Source: Fidelibacterota bacterium | Lineage (GTDB): Bacteria; Pseudomonadota; Alphaproteobacteria; Rhodospirillales; Rhodospirillaceae | Assembly (NCBI GenBank): GCA_947475365.1 | Contig: CANJOI010000006.1 | Coordinates: forward strand, 1-37,965 | Length of the DNA: 37,965 bases | Direction of reading: 5' to 3' | Shown: positions 21,088-29,697 of the stretch, in pieces | Position numbering within the stretch: position 1 is the stretch's first letter | How the letters are laid out: each line of letters begins with the position of its first letter | Program-made: the position numbers and the translations under genes | The notes under the pieces: model-generated | What the model saw: only the letters and a program-made list of their open reading frames with translations | Databases searched by the model: none | What the model was told of the DNA's origin: nothing

Positions 21088-21117
21088 AACCCGCCAGACC
21101 GTTAAGTCTGGCGGGTT
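21088..21117 (+). terminator. Terminator-like hairpin after the alpha/beta hydrolase gene
   Basis: AACCCGCCAGAC-CGTTAA-GTCTGGCGGGTT, 12-bp perfect stem; the trailing T tract is short (TTCTC). Confidence 0.7.
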
Positions 21118-21273
21118 CTCACAATCGGATATCGCACCGGTACAAACTGTTCAGGGCGGAGCCCTTAAAAGCCCTGCGACGAAACGTCTGCCGACTTTCC
21201 GTTCGCGCCGATGTCGTAACCGTTCTTGTGTGCAGTCCCTATTCGTCCATCAGTCTAATGACTGACGTCCAAG

Positions 21274-21345
21274 TTACTTCTTTTTGGCCTTCTTTTTGGC
21301 CTTCTTTTTCGCAACTTTCTTCTTCGCCTTTTTCTTGGCAGCCAT
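21274..21345 (-). CDS. 23-aa Lys/Ala-rich microprotein (histone H1-like/AlgP-like tail composition)
   Basis: MAAKKKAKKKVAKKKAKKKAKKK*; AGGGGA Shine-Dalgarno-like sequence 8-9 nt upstream of ATG on the minus strand (CAGGGGATTATCACCATG). Confidence 0.65.
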   Translation of the reverse strand: MAAKKKAKKKVAKKKAKKKAKKK

Positions 21346-21927
21346 GGTGATAATCCCCTGTTTCAGGTGTTGAACGTCTGGATGCCACAACAAAAAAATC
21401 GAACTCACATTCGCAACTACATCCAAACGCCGATGAGATAAACGCACTTGACAACAATGCACAAGAGATTTTGCGAACGCATTCTACTTTCCTCTTGATT
21501 TCTGTCGCGAGCTTACTTCGATCGGATTGTTTTTCGCCGTCGTGCGGCGTCGCAGACGGCGCTCGCGTCCGCTGTTCGCGGCGTGCGCCTGTCCGCGAAC
21601 ACACCACGGCGCACGGCGCCTGTCGCACGCCACATCGCGCATCGCGCGGACACGGTTCGCCGCCGCGGCATCCACCCTCGCGGGTTTGGGACGCCGCGGC
21701 CGACGCTTCGCGAGGTGATGCAGAAATTCAAATATCATGCGGCTTTCTGAAATTTTTGCCGCGCGCATGAGTACATCGCAAGGGCGCGCGCGCCGCCGCC
21801 GCGCGCGTGTCCTTGCCTGCGAGGCCGGATGTCATGCGCGGCCGAAAATGCGTCGCGATCCGCGCCGTGGCGCCGCGTCTTCGATGACGCTAGCCGCGCG
21901 GCGGACGCCCCGCGTACCCCGCCGGGA

Positions 21928-21950
21928 CGCGCGACCGCCGCGGTCGCGCG
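21928..21950. repeat. Inverted repeat in a CpG-rich noncoding region
   Basis: CGCGCGACCGC-C-GCGGTCGCGCG, 11-bp arms around a single base. Confidence 0.6.
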
Positions 21951-22040
21951 CGGAGCGGCTGAACCGCGTTTAGGCCGGTGCGGCCGCAAATTTTTTTTCG
22001 AAGAAGGGGCGCGCACAGCGCCGCGGAAGGGGGCCGGTGC

Positions 22041-22063
22041 AAAAATTCGCGAATCGATTCGCG
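22041..22063 (-). terminator. Palindrome plus T tract, probable terminator of the AI-2E transporter gene
   Basis: CGCGAATCGATTCGCG is a perfect 16-bp palindrome; on the minus strand it is followed by AATTTTT and lies 9 nt past the stop at 22072. Confidence 0.55.
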
Positions 22064-22071
22064 GACGGCGG

Positions 22072-23139
22072 TCAGTTGACCTCGCCGTTCTCCGACATGA
22101 AGACGGCGATCGGCCGGGTCTTGGGGAACTGCGCGAGGGTGATCATGGTCATCACCATCAGGGGCACCGAGAGCAGCATGCCGGCGACGCCCCAGATCGA
22201 GCCCCACACCGCCAGCGCCACGATCATCAGCAGCGGGGACAGGTTGAGCGACCGGCCCATCATGCGCGGTTCCAGAACGTTGCCGATCAGGGCATGGGTG
22301 GCGACCAGAACCCCCATGACCACGGCGGCCAGGCTCCATTCGCTGGTCTGGAGCAGGGCGATAATGGCCGGCGCGGCGATGCCGACCGCGGACCCCAGGT
22401 AGGGGATGTAGTTCGCGAGGAATGCGAGCAGGCCCAGGAAGGCCGCGAAGTCGATGCCCACCGCGGTCAGCGTGACATAGGTGATCGCCCCGATGATCAC
22501 GCTGATCACGGTCTTGATCAGCACGTATTTCTCGGTGCGCCGCCCGATTTCCAGGAGGATTCCGCGCAGGCGCTTCTCCCGGTTCGCGTCGGGGAACATC
22601 GCCGAAAGTTTGAGGTCGAAAGCCCGGCGCTCCAGCAGCACGAACACCAGATAGATCAGGATCTCGAAAGTGTTGCCGACCACGGCCTGCAGGGCGCCCG
22701 CGAACTTGGCGGCGGCCGCGGAGAGATCGATCTGTTGCAGGATGGTGGTCAGCGTCAGGGGTTCCTGGCGGTTGACGACCGCGGCCAGCAAGTCGTTCAC
22801 CTGTCCCAGCACCGTTTCCAGCCGCGTCTGGTATTGCGGTGCGGCAGCTACCGCATCCGCGACATTGCCGGCGATCACCTGGACCACGGCGGTCAGGAAC
22901 AGGATGAAAAACACGATCGCCAGGGTGAGCGACAGCCAGCCGGGGGGCGGCTTACCGCCGAATTTGACGCGCTCAATAACGTGGGACAGGGCCACCAGCA
23001 GATAGGCGATGAAGATCCCGAGCACGAGCGGGATCAGGACGTCCTTGCCCACCACCAGAAAATAGGTGGTCACCGCCAGGATGATCAGCGCTGTGGCGAC
23101 CGAGAAGATCGTGGTCCCGGAGGACGGGGCGGGCGTCAT
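22072..23139 (-). CDS. AI-2E family transporter (PerM/YdiK-like membrane protein)
   Basis: Multiple TM helices; IPLVLGIFIAYLL...; FLANYIPYLGSAVGIAAPAIIALLQ; IGNVLEPRMMGRSLNLSPLLMIVALAVWGSIWGVAGMLLSVPLMV. Confidence 0.93.
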   Translation of the reverse strand: MTPAPSSGTTIFSVATALIILAVTTYFLVVGKDVLIPLVLGIFIAYLLVALSHVIERVKFGGKPPPGWLSLTLAIVFFILFLTAVVQVIAGNVADAVAAAPQYQTRLETVLGQVNDLLAAVVNRQEPLTLTTILQQIDLSAAAAKFAGALQAVVGNTFEILIYLVFVLLERRAFDLKLSAMFPDANREKRLRGILLEIGRRTEKYVLIKTVISVIIGAITYVTLTAVGIDFAAFLGLLAFLANYIPYLGSAVGIAAPAIIALLQTSEWSLAAVVMGVLVATHALIGNVLEPRMMGRSLNLSPLLMIVALAVWGSIWGVAGMLLSVPLMVMTMITLAQFPKTRPIAVFMSENGEVN

Positions 23140-23157
23140 GAAGGGCGGGGCCAGGGA

Positions 23158-24459
23158 CTAGGGGACGGAGGCAAGGAAGAACAGCCGGAAGCTTAGCATG
23201 ACTTGGTTTTCAATGGCGTGAGCCGGTAGCCCGATCGCGGCCCGCTCAGGCCGGGTGCTGTTCACACGCAGGCCTTCCAGTGTGATGCGGGTCTTGGCGG
23301 TCGGCCGGAAATTGTAAGCCAGGGTCAGGGCTGATCCCCGCTCGTTGGTGTCATCCAGCGTAATGTTGTCGCTATGGGTTCCGAAACGGTCGAACCGGAA
23401 GCTCAGCCGATGTTGGCCCCACTCCTTGCTGATCAGCCCGTAGGCCGACCAGAATTCGGCGTAGTCGAGCGGGTAGGGCCGGTTGGGGATGGTGACCACG
23501 GTAGTCTTGCCGTTCATGTACTGGGCAACGAAGTCCACGTCCCACGGCAGCGTGGCGGTGTAGCCCAGGGCCCAGAATTTCGTATCCCAGGCCCACTGGC
23601 CGAGCGCCAGCGCCCGGTCGTTGGCGTTGTTGTCGTACCACAGCAGCGTCGCCTTGCCCCAGTCGGCGTGTTCCACGTAACCGGCGGCGTAGTAGCCCAC
23701 GCGCATGTCGATCTCGTGGAAAGGCCTCTCGGTCGGCGCCTGCCTGGACAACGTGCCGGTGGGCGGCTTGATGATCGGGATCTGGGTGAGCTGGATGCGG
23801 TCGAACAGCCCGACCTCCCGGTCATGCAGCGCCCATCCGCGCCAGGTGAGTTGGGTGCCCGCCGGATCGTTGGCGGTGTAGAGCGCACCGGTGACGCCGG
23901 CTTCCAGGTCATCGTTATGGTAGAAGGCCGTGGCCTCGCCGCCGATGGTGCGCAACTCCTCGCCGACCCAGGTATTGATGGCCGAAGAGGTGACGGTATA
24001 TGGGCTGGTCCAGGCGAGGCTGGTGTTCTCCAGCGAGATCGGCGGGAAAAAGAACCCGCCGCGGGCGCGAAAACCGAAATCGCCGGTCGGCGCGGGTTTG
24101 TATTGCAGGTAGGCCTCCTGCACGCTCAGGGCCTGGGCCTGCTCGGCGGCCACGGACACCACGATCCGGCCGGTGAGATCGAAGCCGAACTTGGGCTCGA
24201 TGATCAGGGCGCCTTCACCCCGTACAACGGCGTCGCCGGTGCCGCCGTAGCGGGTCTTGCCGAGGCCATTGCGTTCCCAGGTTTTGGTGTCGTCGGCGGC
24301 GACCACCCGGCCTTCCAGGTAGCCCTTGAGGTCGAGCTGAAAGTCCCCCAGGAAATTTGGCGGGAGCAGGCTGTCCGCATGCGCGGGCGCCGCGGCGAAA
24401 ACCAGGGGGCCGGCGATCAATCCGGACAGCAGCGCCGCGGACTGCACTCCCCCCCGCAT
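23158..24459 (-). CDS. Predicted outer-membrane beta-barrel/porin-like protein
   Basis: Signal peptide (MRGGVQSAALLSGLIAGPLVFAAAPAHA), alternating aromatic/amphipathic strands, C-terminal ...ENQVMLSFRLFF. Start at 24459 avoids overlap with the upstream gene (track start 24513). Confidence 0.7.
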   Translation of the reverse strand: MRGGVQSAALLSGLIAGPLVFAAAPAHADSLLPPNFLGDFQLDLKGYLEGRVVAADDTKTWERNGLGKTRYGGTGDAVVRGEGALIIEPKFGFDLTGRIVVSVAAEQAQALSVQEAYLQYKPAPTGDFGFRARGGFFFPPISLENTSLAWTSPYTVTSSAINTWVGEELRTIGGEATAFYHNDDLEAGVTGALYTANDPAGTQLTWRGWALHDREVGLFDRIQLTQIPIIKPPTGTLSRQAPTERPFHEIDMRVGYYAAGYVEHADWGKATLLWYDNNANDRALALGQWAWDTKFWALGYTATLPWDVDFVAQYMNGKTTVVTIPNRPYPLDYAEFWSAYGLISKEWGQHRLSFRFDRFGTHSDNITLDDTNERGSALTLAYNFRPTAKTRITLEGLRVNSTRPERAAIGLPAHAIENQVMLSFRLFFLASVP

Positions 24460-24464
24460 GCCGC

Positions 24465-26894
24465 CTATTCCCCCGCCACGGCTATGGGGCCTTGGGCTCG
24501 GCGCGGTGACCACCGCGATACCGCGTAGAACGTCTCGAAATCCTCGGCCGGGATCGGCTTGCTGATGAAGTAGCCTTGCCCGGTCTCGCAGCCATAGGCG
24601 GCGAGGATCTTGAGCGACTCCTCATCCTCGATGCCCTCGGCCGTGACCTTGAGCCCAAGATTGTGTCCAAGCTCGATGGTGGATTTGACCAGGATCGCAT
24701 CGCCCCGGTTGCTCGCGAGCTTGAGGACGAACGATTTGTCGATTTTGATCTCATGGACCGGAAGCCGTTTCAGGTAGGCCATGGACGAATAGCCCGTGCC
24801 GTAGTCGTCGATCGACAGCGTGAGCCCCATGCGGTGAAGCTGCGCCAGCACCTCGAGGGCGTGGCTGGGGTCCTGCATCACCGCGCTTTCGGTGATCTCC
24901 AGGATCAGCGCGCCCGGCGATACGCCGTGGGTATCGAGGAGGTTGCCGATGGCGGCCGGCAGGTCGCGGTTGGAGAGATCGCGGGCGGACAGGTTGCACG
25001 CGATCCTGACGTCGATGCCCTTGTCGCGCCAGGCGCGCGCCTGCCGGATCGCGGCGCCGAGCATCCAGGTGGTCAGCTTGCGGATATTGCCGGTCTGCTC
25101 GGCCAGCGGAATGAAGCTGTCCGGCGGCAGGAACCCGCGCTTGGGATGTATCCAGCGGATCAGGGCCTCGACCGCGGTAATGGCGCCGCGCGCGATGTCG
25201 ATCTTGGGCTGGTAGTAGAGGCGGAACTGGCCCTCGTCGAGCCCCTGACGCAACTCGCCCATCATGGACAGCCGCTCGGGCTTGTGAGGATCCAGTTCAG
25301 GGTCGTAGAGCGCGTAGTTGAGTCCAAGGCGCTTGGCCTCGAAGATCGCGGTATCGGCGTGCTGCATCAGGGTGCGCGCGGTTGTCCCATGCTCCGGGTA
25401 GTGGGCCTCGCCGACGATGGCGGTGATGTCGATGGCAAGGCCCGCAAGCGTGAACGGCTTGTCGAACAGGTCCAGCACGCGCTTGACGGCGGTCTGCACC
25501 TCGGCGGCGTCGGCGATGTCGAGCACCAGGGCGAACATGTTGTTGGAATGACGGGCAACCGCGTTGGTCTGCGGGACGAGCCGCTGCAGGCTCTTGGCGA
25601 CCTTGCGGACGAGTTGCTCGCCGGTGTCGTGGCCGAGCGTGTTGTTGAGCTCCGAGAAGCGGCCGATCTGCACCAGGAGGACGCTGAACACCTGGCTCGC
25701 GCCCGTCTTCTGGCGCGTGGCGATCATATCGGCTAGGTGGCCTTCAAACGACATGCGGTTGGGCAATCCTGAGGACGCGTCGTGGCGCGCCTGGAACGCG
25801 ATGCGCTCTTCGCGCTCGGCAATCCCCTCCATCATCTGATTGAAGGTCTCCGACAGGCGCCCGACTTCGTCGTTCTGGTGGATGTTGACCTTCTCATCGT
25901 AACGGCCGGCGTAGATGCGCTGCGCGGCCAGATCGAGGGCGCGGATCGGCCCCGCGATGCGTCGTGCGATCAACACCGAGCCGATCAGCGACAGCGCCAG
26001 CGCGACGCCGGCCACCAGCAGGAGGAAGATGTTGAGGCGGCGGTAAGGCGCGTAGGCGTCATCTAGCGAGTACTGAAGGACGGCCTGCACCTGGGAGGTG
26101 TCCGAAGGGCCCGCCAACGCGGCGGTCAGGGTCACATAATCAGCATTGTGAAGCTTGACCGTGTACGGGGCCGGGCTTGGATCGATCTTCTCCGGCAGGC
26201 CGGCCATCAATTCCGCCGCGGTGTCCTCGGCCAGCGTGGTGGCGGTCGTTTTCCAGGCCCCGTTCTCGCGGAAAGCCAGCGTGATCTCCACCGGCACGGT
26301 CGAGCTGTGCTGCAACTCGCTGGCGAAGAGATTGCTGCGCTCCATCGCCACCACGATCCAGGCAATGGGATCCGGCGCCAGGATGGGCACCACCACCAGC
26401 TGGTAGATGCGGTTGTCGAGCGTGGTGGTGGCGGCGGCCCGGCCGTCCGCGTCGGCATTCTCGATCATTCCGGGGTAGGCGAACGGCGCGCCGGGCTTTC
26501 CAACCGCGACAAAGTTTCCGGACTCGACCGCATCCGCCATGGTGCCGGTGTCCACCAGCACCTTGTTCTCCAGCGACACCAGCAGCATGCGGTCGGCGCG
26601 GTAGCGGGCGCCGAGATTATGCAAGGCGGACCGGATAGTGGGGCGGTCGTCGCTGGCCACGGCCTGGCGAAAACCGAAATCGCGCGCGAGGATGGCGGAG
26701 CCTTCCGCCAAGGTATCGACCGTCGATGTGATGCGGCTATCGACCACGCGCTTGGTGACGACCAGCTCGTTGCGGGCCTGTTCCAGAATGTTGGTGCGGA
26801 CGACGTTCTGCACCAACGTGAAGGTGACGACCTCCACGCCGACAAACAGCAGCCATGAGAACAGGATCAGCTTGGTCTGGAAGCTGCGAAACAC
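24465..26894 (-). CDS. Membrane c-di-GMP signalling protein: periplasmic sensor, HAMP, degenerate GGDEF, intact EAL phosphodiesterase
   Basis: N-terminal TM and periplasmic region; RRIAGPIRALDLAAQRI...EKVNIHQNDEVGRLSETFNQMM (HAMP); GGDEF site reads HSNNMFALV; EAL motifs YYQPKIDI, EALIRW, LEITESAVM, DYGTGYSSMAYLKRLP, IDKSFV, EGIED. Confidence 0.92.
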   Translation of the reverse strand: MFRSFQTKLILFSWLLFVGVEVVTFTLVQNVVRTNILEQARNELVVTKRVVDSRITSTVDTLAEGSAILARDFGFRQAVASDDRPTIRSALHNLGARYRADRMLLVSLENKVLVDTGTMADAVESGNFVAVGKPGAPFAYPGMIENADADGRAAATTTLDNRIYQLVVVPILAPDPIAWIVVAMERSNLFASELQHSSTVPVEITLAFRENGAWKTTATTLAEDTAAELMAGLPEKIDPSPAPYTVKLHNADYVTLTAALAGPSDTSQVQAVLQYSLDDAYAPYRRLNIFLLLVAGVALALSLIGSVLIARRIAGPIRALDLAAQRIYAGRYDEKVNIHQNDEVGRLSETFNQMMEGIAEREERIAFQARHDASSGLPNRMSFEGHLADMIATRQKTGASQVFSVLLVQIGRFSELNNTLGHDTGEQLVRKVAKSLQRLVPQTNAVARHSNNMFALVLDIADAAEVQTAVKRVLDLFDKPFTLAGLAIDITAIVGEAHYPEHGTTARTLMQHADTAIFEAKRLGLNYALYDPELDPHKPERLSMMGELRQGLDEGQFRLYYQPKIDIARGAITAVEALIRWIHPKRGFLPPDSFIPLAEQTGNIRKLTTWMLGAAIRQARAWRDKGIDVRIACNLSARDLSNRDLPAAIGNLLDTHGVSPGALILEITESAVMQDPSHALEVLAQLHRMGLTLSIDDYGTGYSSMAYLKRLPVHEIKIDKSFVLKLASNRGDAILVKSTIELGHNLGLKVTAEGIEDEESLKILAAYGCETGQGYFISKPIPAEDFETFYAVSRWSPRRAQGPIAVAGE

Positions 26895-26899
26895 GGGAC

Positions 26900-27583
26900 T
26901 CAGTATTCCTTCTCGTCGACAGCGCCAGGCTTGCGTTGGCGCCGCTCGCGTTTCATTTCGATCTTGAGGTCGACGGTGAGGGTATCGTTGGCGGCAAGGG
27001 TCACGTCCTTGGCGACCACTTCACTGGTCTTTTGACCCGGATGCCACACCTTCACGGTATAGGCGCCCGCGGGAAGCTGTTCCACCCGGCCCGCGCCGTC
27101 CTTGCCGCTCAATGCGAAGAACGGCGTGGCGACGACGTAGATATACGCCAGCATGTTGTCGTGAATGTTACACCCGAGGGCGACCACGCCCTCCTTGTCG
27201 AAGGTGACGCTATTGACCTCGTTGTTGCCGTAAAGCTTGAGCTCCAACGGCTTGGCCGCGGAAAATGAATAGACCTGGTGGCGGAACGGATCACGGTTGG
27301 GAAATTCGACCGTTGTCCCGAGTTGTACCGGCAGGACAAAGGGCGCGAACTGGCGGTCCTGCTGGATCATCACCGCACGGGCGCCGGCCTTTGCCGAGAG
27401 GGGCGGCTGACCGGTCCGCGAGACCGTCACCACCGCGCCCTCGGTGGCGCCCTTGTCGGACGTGATATGCGCCACCACGGTCGCCGACAGGGCCGGACCG
27501 GCCCAGCCGCAGGCGCCAAAAAGCGCCGCACGGGCCACCAGACCCGCGCCAAAAACGCCGTGCCGCCAAAGGCTTCTACCCAC
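26900..27583 (-). CDS. Secreted cupredoxin-domain protein ('methylamine utilization protein'-like)
   Basis: Signal peptide; VEFPNRDPFRHQVYSFS and GCNIHDNMLAYIYVV give His...Cys-x2-His-x2-Met type I copper ligands. Confidence 0.82.
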   Translation of the reverse strand: MGRSLWRHGVFGAGLVARAALFGACGWAGPALSATVVAHITSDKGATEGAVVTVSRTGQPPLSAKAGARAVMIQQDRQFAPFVLPVQLGTTVEFPNRDPFRHQVYSFSAAKPLELKLYGNNEVNSVTFDKEGVVALGCNIHDNMLAYIYVVATPFFALSGKDGAGRVEQLPAGAYTVKVWHPGQKTSEVVAKDVTLAANDTLTVDLKIEMKRERRQRKPGAVDEKEY

Positions 27584-27824
27584 CGCGCGTCCCCGTTTCC
27601 CCCGGTCATAGTGATTATCGCCCGCTAACAGGCCGAACGCCAGAGCCAGCGGGCAGGCTGAGAAGGGGTGTTAACACTTGGTAGTATTGAAGAAATTCGC
27701 CTTTCCGGCGTGAAAGCGGTGCCCGGGGGCCGCACACATAATATGTAGGCGCCGCTGATCTTGCCGGCTCACCCCCGCCGGTCTTGCCACCGCATCAACC
27801 AATAGGAGAACAGATGCTCAGGCC

Positions 27825-29543
27825 TCAGGAGGCAGGTTGGGCTCCGATCTGGCGGTATTCCAGGGGACCTGGCGCCTTCATCTTGGGGGTCCATTCCACG
27901 CGCAGGACCCGGCGTTCGATTTCGGTGCCCTTGAGCAGTTTCGGGCCCAGGTCCACAAAGCGCAGATTGCTTCCTCCGGTGCGCGCCGCGATCTCTTCGC
28001 TGCATGTGATCTGTCCGGCCTCGCCGGCGGCGCAGATGCCGTCGAGGAGCAGCACCGCCTCACCATGATATTCGCCTTCCTCCGCCGCCGCCTGGCCGGT
28101 GTGAAGCCCGACGCGCAGGGACAGGGGCGCCTCAGGATTGTCGGCGGCGTAGGTATGCGCGTCCTGCTGAATGGCGATCGCAGCGCGCGCGGCGGTGACC
28201 GCATCGGGGAACGTGAGCAGCATGCCGTCGCCGGTGTGCTTGATCTCACGGCCGCGGAATTCCTTGACCGCGGCGCGCGCGACCGTGTTGTGGGCGCGCA
28301 CCACGCGTTGCGCCGCCGAGTTTCCCAGTTTCGCGGTCAGCGCGGTCGAGCCGACAATGTCGGTCAGCAGGAAGATGACGGCCACCGACTTGGCGCCGCG
28401 CGCGGCGGGATCCGACCACTCCCGCAGCAGGGCGTCGAGTTTCTCGTGCCTGGGTTTGCCGTCCTCACCGGGCGGCGCGGTAAAGGCCTCGGCGCCCGCG
28501 TCCGCCAGGGCCTTGTAGCGCGGCCGTCCGAGAGAGGGTTCGAGGCGCTCGACGAACGACTGCACGGTCCCGGCGTTCGTGCCCGCGCGCTCCAGGGTTT
28601 GCGCCAAAATCTCGCGCCGGACTTCCGGCGGCAGTGAAACCCCTGACGCGGCGGTCAGGTCGCAGGCTCTGATCGCGGCGCCGCCGAGATAGAGGTTGAG
28701 CCCGAAGCGCTCGAACGCCTGCATCTCCGGCCGCGACAGCGCGAGCAGTCCCAACGCCGCGTCGGTGAAGATGAACAGCGTGTTACGGGCGACCTCGCGC
28801 GCCGCTTCGACCTCCGGCGGCCATGCGGGCACGAGCGGCACCGTCGCGGCGATGGGCTGGGCGGGCTCTTGCGGCAGCTCGCTGATCTGGAATGAGGTCT
28901 GGAGCGGGGCGGGCTCCCCGGGCGCGCGGGACGGTGTCGCGGACGGCGCATCGGACGCCAGCGGCGGCGCCACGGCGGCCTCGCGAAACCCCGGACGCAT
29001 TGGCCGTGGTTGAAACTCGCTGCGTCCGCCGTGAACAAGCGCGTCGATGCAGCGGGCGCGCGCTTCCGGGGTCTTGCCGCGCCACAGGATCAGTTCCATG
29101 GGCACGTACACCTTGAACAGCAACAAGGCGCTCGCCAGCATTGACGCGGCGAAGATAAAGAACAGCAACATGTTATAGGCGCCGGCCTCGGCATTGGCCG
29201 CCTTGAGAGGTTGCAGGCCGATCATGGCGAGCACCGTGACGATGGCGCCCACGCCGATGGCGTTGATCACCACCATGACAATGCGCGAAGCGATATCCGT
29301 GTCCTCGGGCGGGCCCTTGACCTCAGGGGCTGCCTTACCGAACCGTTTGACGACGCGCAGCGAGACTTCGCCGGTTTCCTGGTTCTCCGTCTCCTCGAGC
29401 ACCTGAACCGGAATCCCGGTGCTCGCCTCCAGCACACGCCCGGCCTCGATCGCCTTGTCCTGGTCGTGCGCGGCCAGCCGCTGGTGCAATGCCCAGCGGT
29501 CGAACTTGACCTGGTACACCTCGTAGGTGGTGATCGGCTTCAT
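27825..29543 (-). CDS. Class III adenylate/guanylate cyclase, membrane anchored
   Basis: Two TM helices then FLLTDIVGSTALTAKLGN, EIKHTGDGMLLTFPDA, LSLRVGLHTGQ; both metal-binding Asp present. Confidence 0.9.
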   Translation of the reverse strand: MKPITTYEVYQVKFDRWALHQRLAAHDQDKAIEAGRVLEASTGIPVQVLEETENQETGEVSLRVVKRFGKAAPEVKGPPEDTDIASRIVMVVINAIGVGAIVTVLAMIGLQPLKAANAEAGAYNMLLFFIFAASMLASALLLFKVYVPMELILWRGKTPEARARCIDALVHGGRSEFQPRPMRPGFREAAVAPPLASDAPSATPSRAPGEPAPLQTSFQISELPQEPAQPIAATVPLVPAWPPEVEAAREVARNTLFIFTDAALGLLALSRPEMQAFERFGLNLYLGGAAIRACDLTAASGVSLPPEVRREILAQTLERAGTNAGTVQSFVERLEPSLGRPRYKALADAGAEAFTAPPGEDGKPRHEKLDALLREWSDPAARGAKSVAVIFLLTDIVGSTALTAKLGNSAAQRVVRAHNTVARAAVKEFRGREIKHTGDGMLLTFPDAVTAARAAIAIQQDAHTYAADNPEAPLSLRVGLHTGQAAAEEGEYHGEAVLLLDGICAAGEAGQITCSEEIAARTGGSNLRFVDLGPKLLKGTEIERRVLRVEWTPKMKAPGPLEYRQIGAQPAS

Positions 29544-29697
29544 CGCCCTTCCGGGTTCATCCCGGTTACCCCAACTGCGGATAGTTTACGGGGGTGGAGG
29601 CGGAAAGGGAATTGGCGGCCCGAGCGCTTTTTAACGGCCGCGCCGGAAATCGGGACGCCCGTTAGTCTCGCCGGTTAATAACCGGGCCAACCAAAAC

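Noticed and set aside
21471-22016. Several Arg-rich ORFs (60-99 aa) in the CpG-rich block as genuine genes
   Set aside because: Overlap in most frames on both strands, no consistent RBS or family motif; treated as compositional noise unless transcription or conservation shows otherwise.
21829-23196. 455-aa plus-strand ORF opposite the AI-2E transporter
   Set aside because: Translation is a His/Asp/Gln/Gly-rich antisense shadow; the minus-strand transporter has clear family motifs.
23374-25736. Long plus-strand ORFs (23374-24528, 24576-25736)
   Set aside because: Antisense shadows of the porin-like and EAL genes.
26900-27583. Methylamine utilisation function for the cupredoxin protein
   Set aside because: No mauA/mauB/mauG or other methylamine dehydrogenase genes nearby; the protein is better described by its cupredoxin copper site and EAL-gene context.
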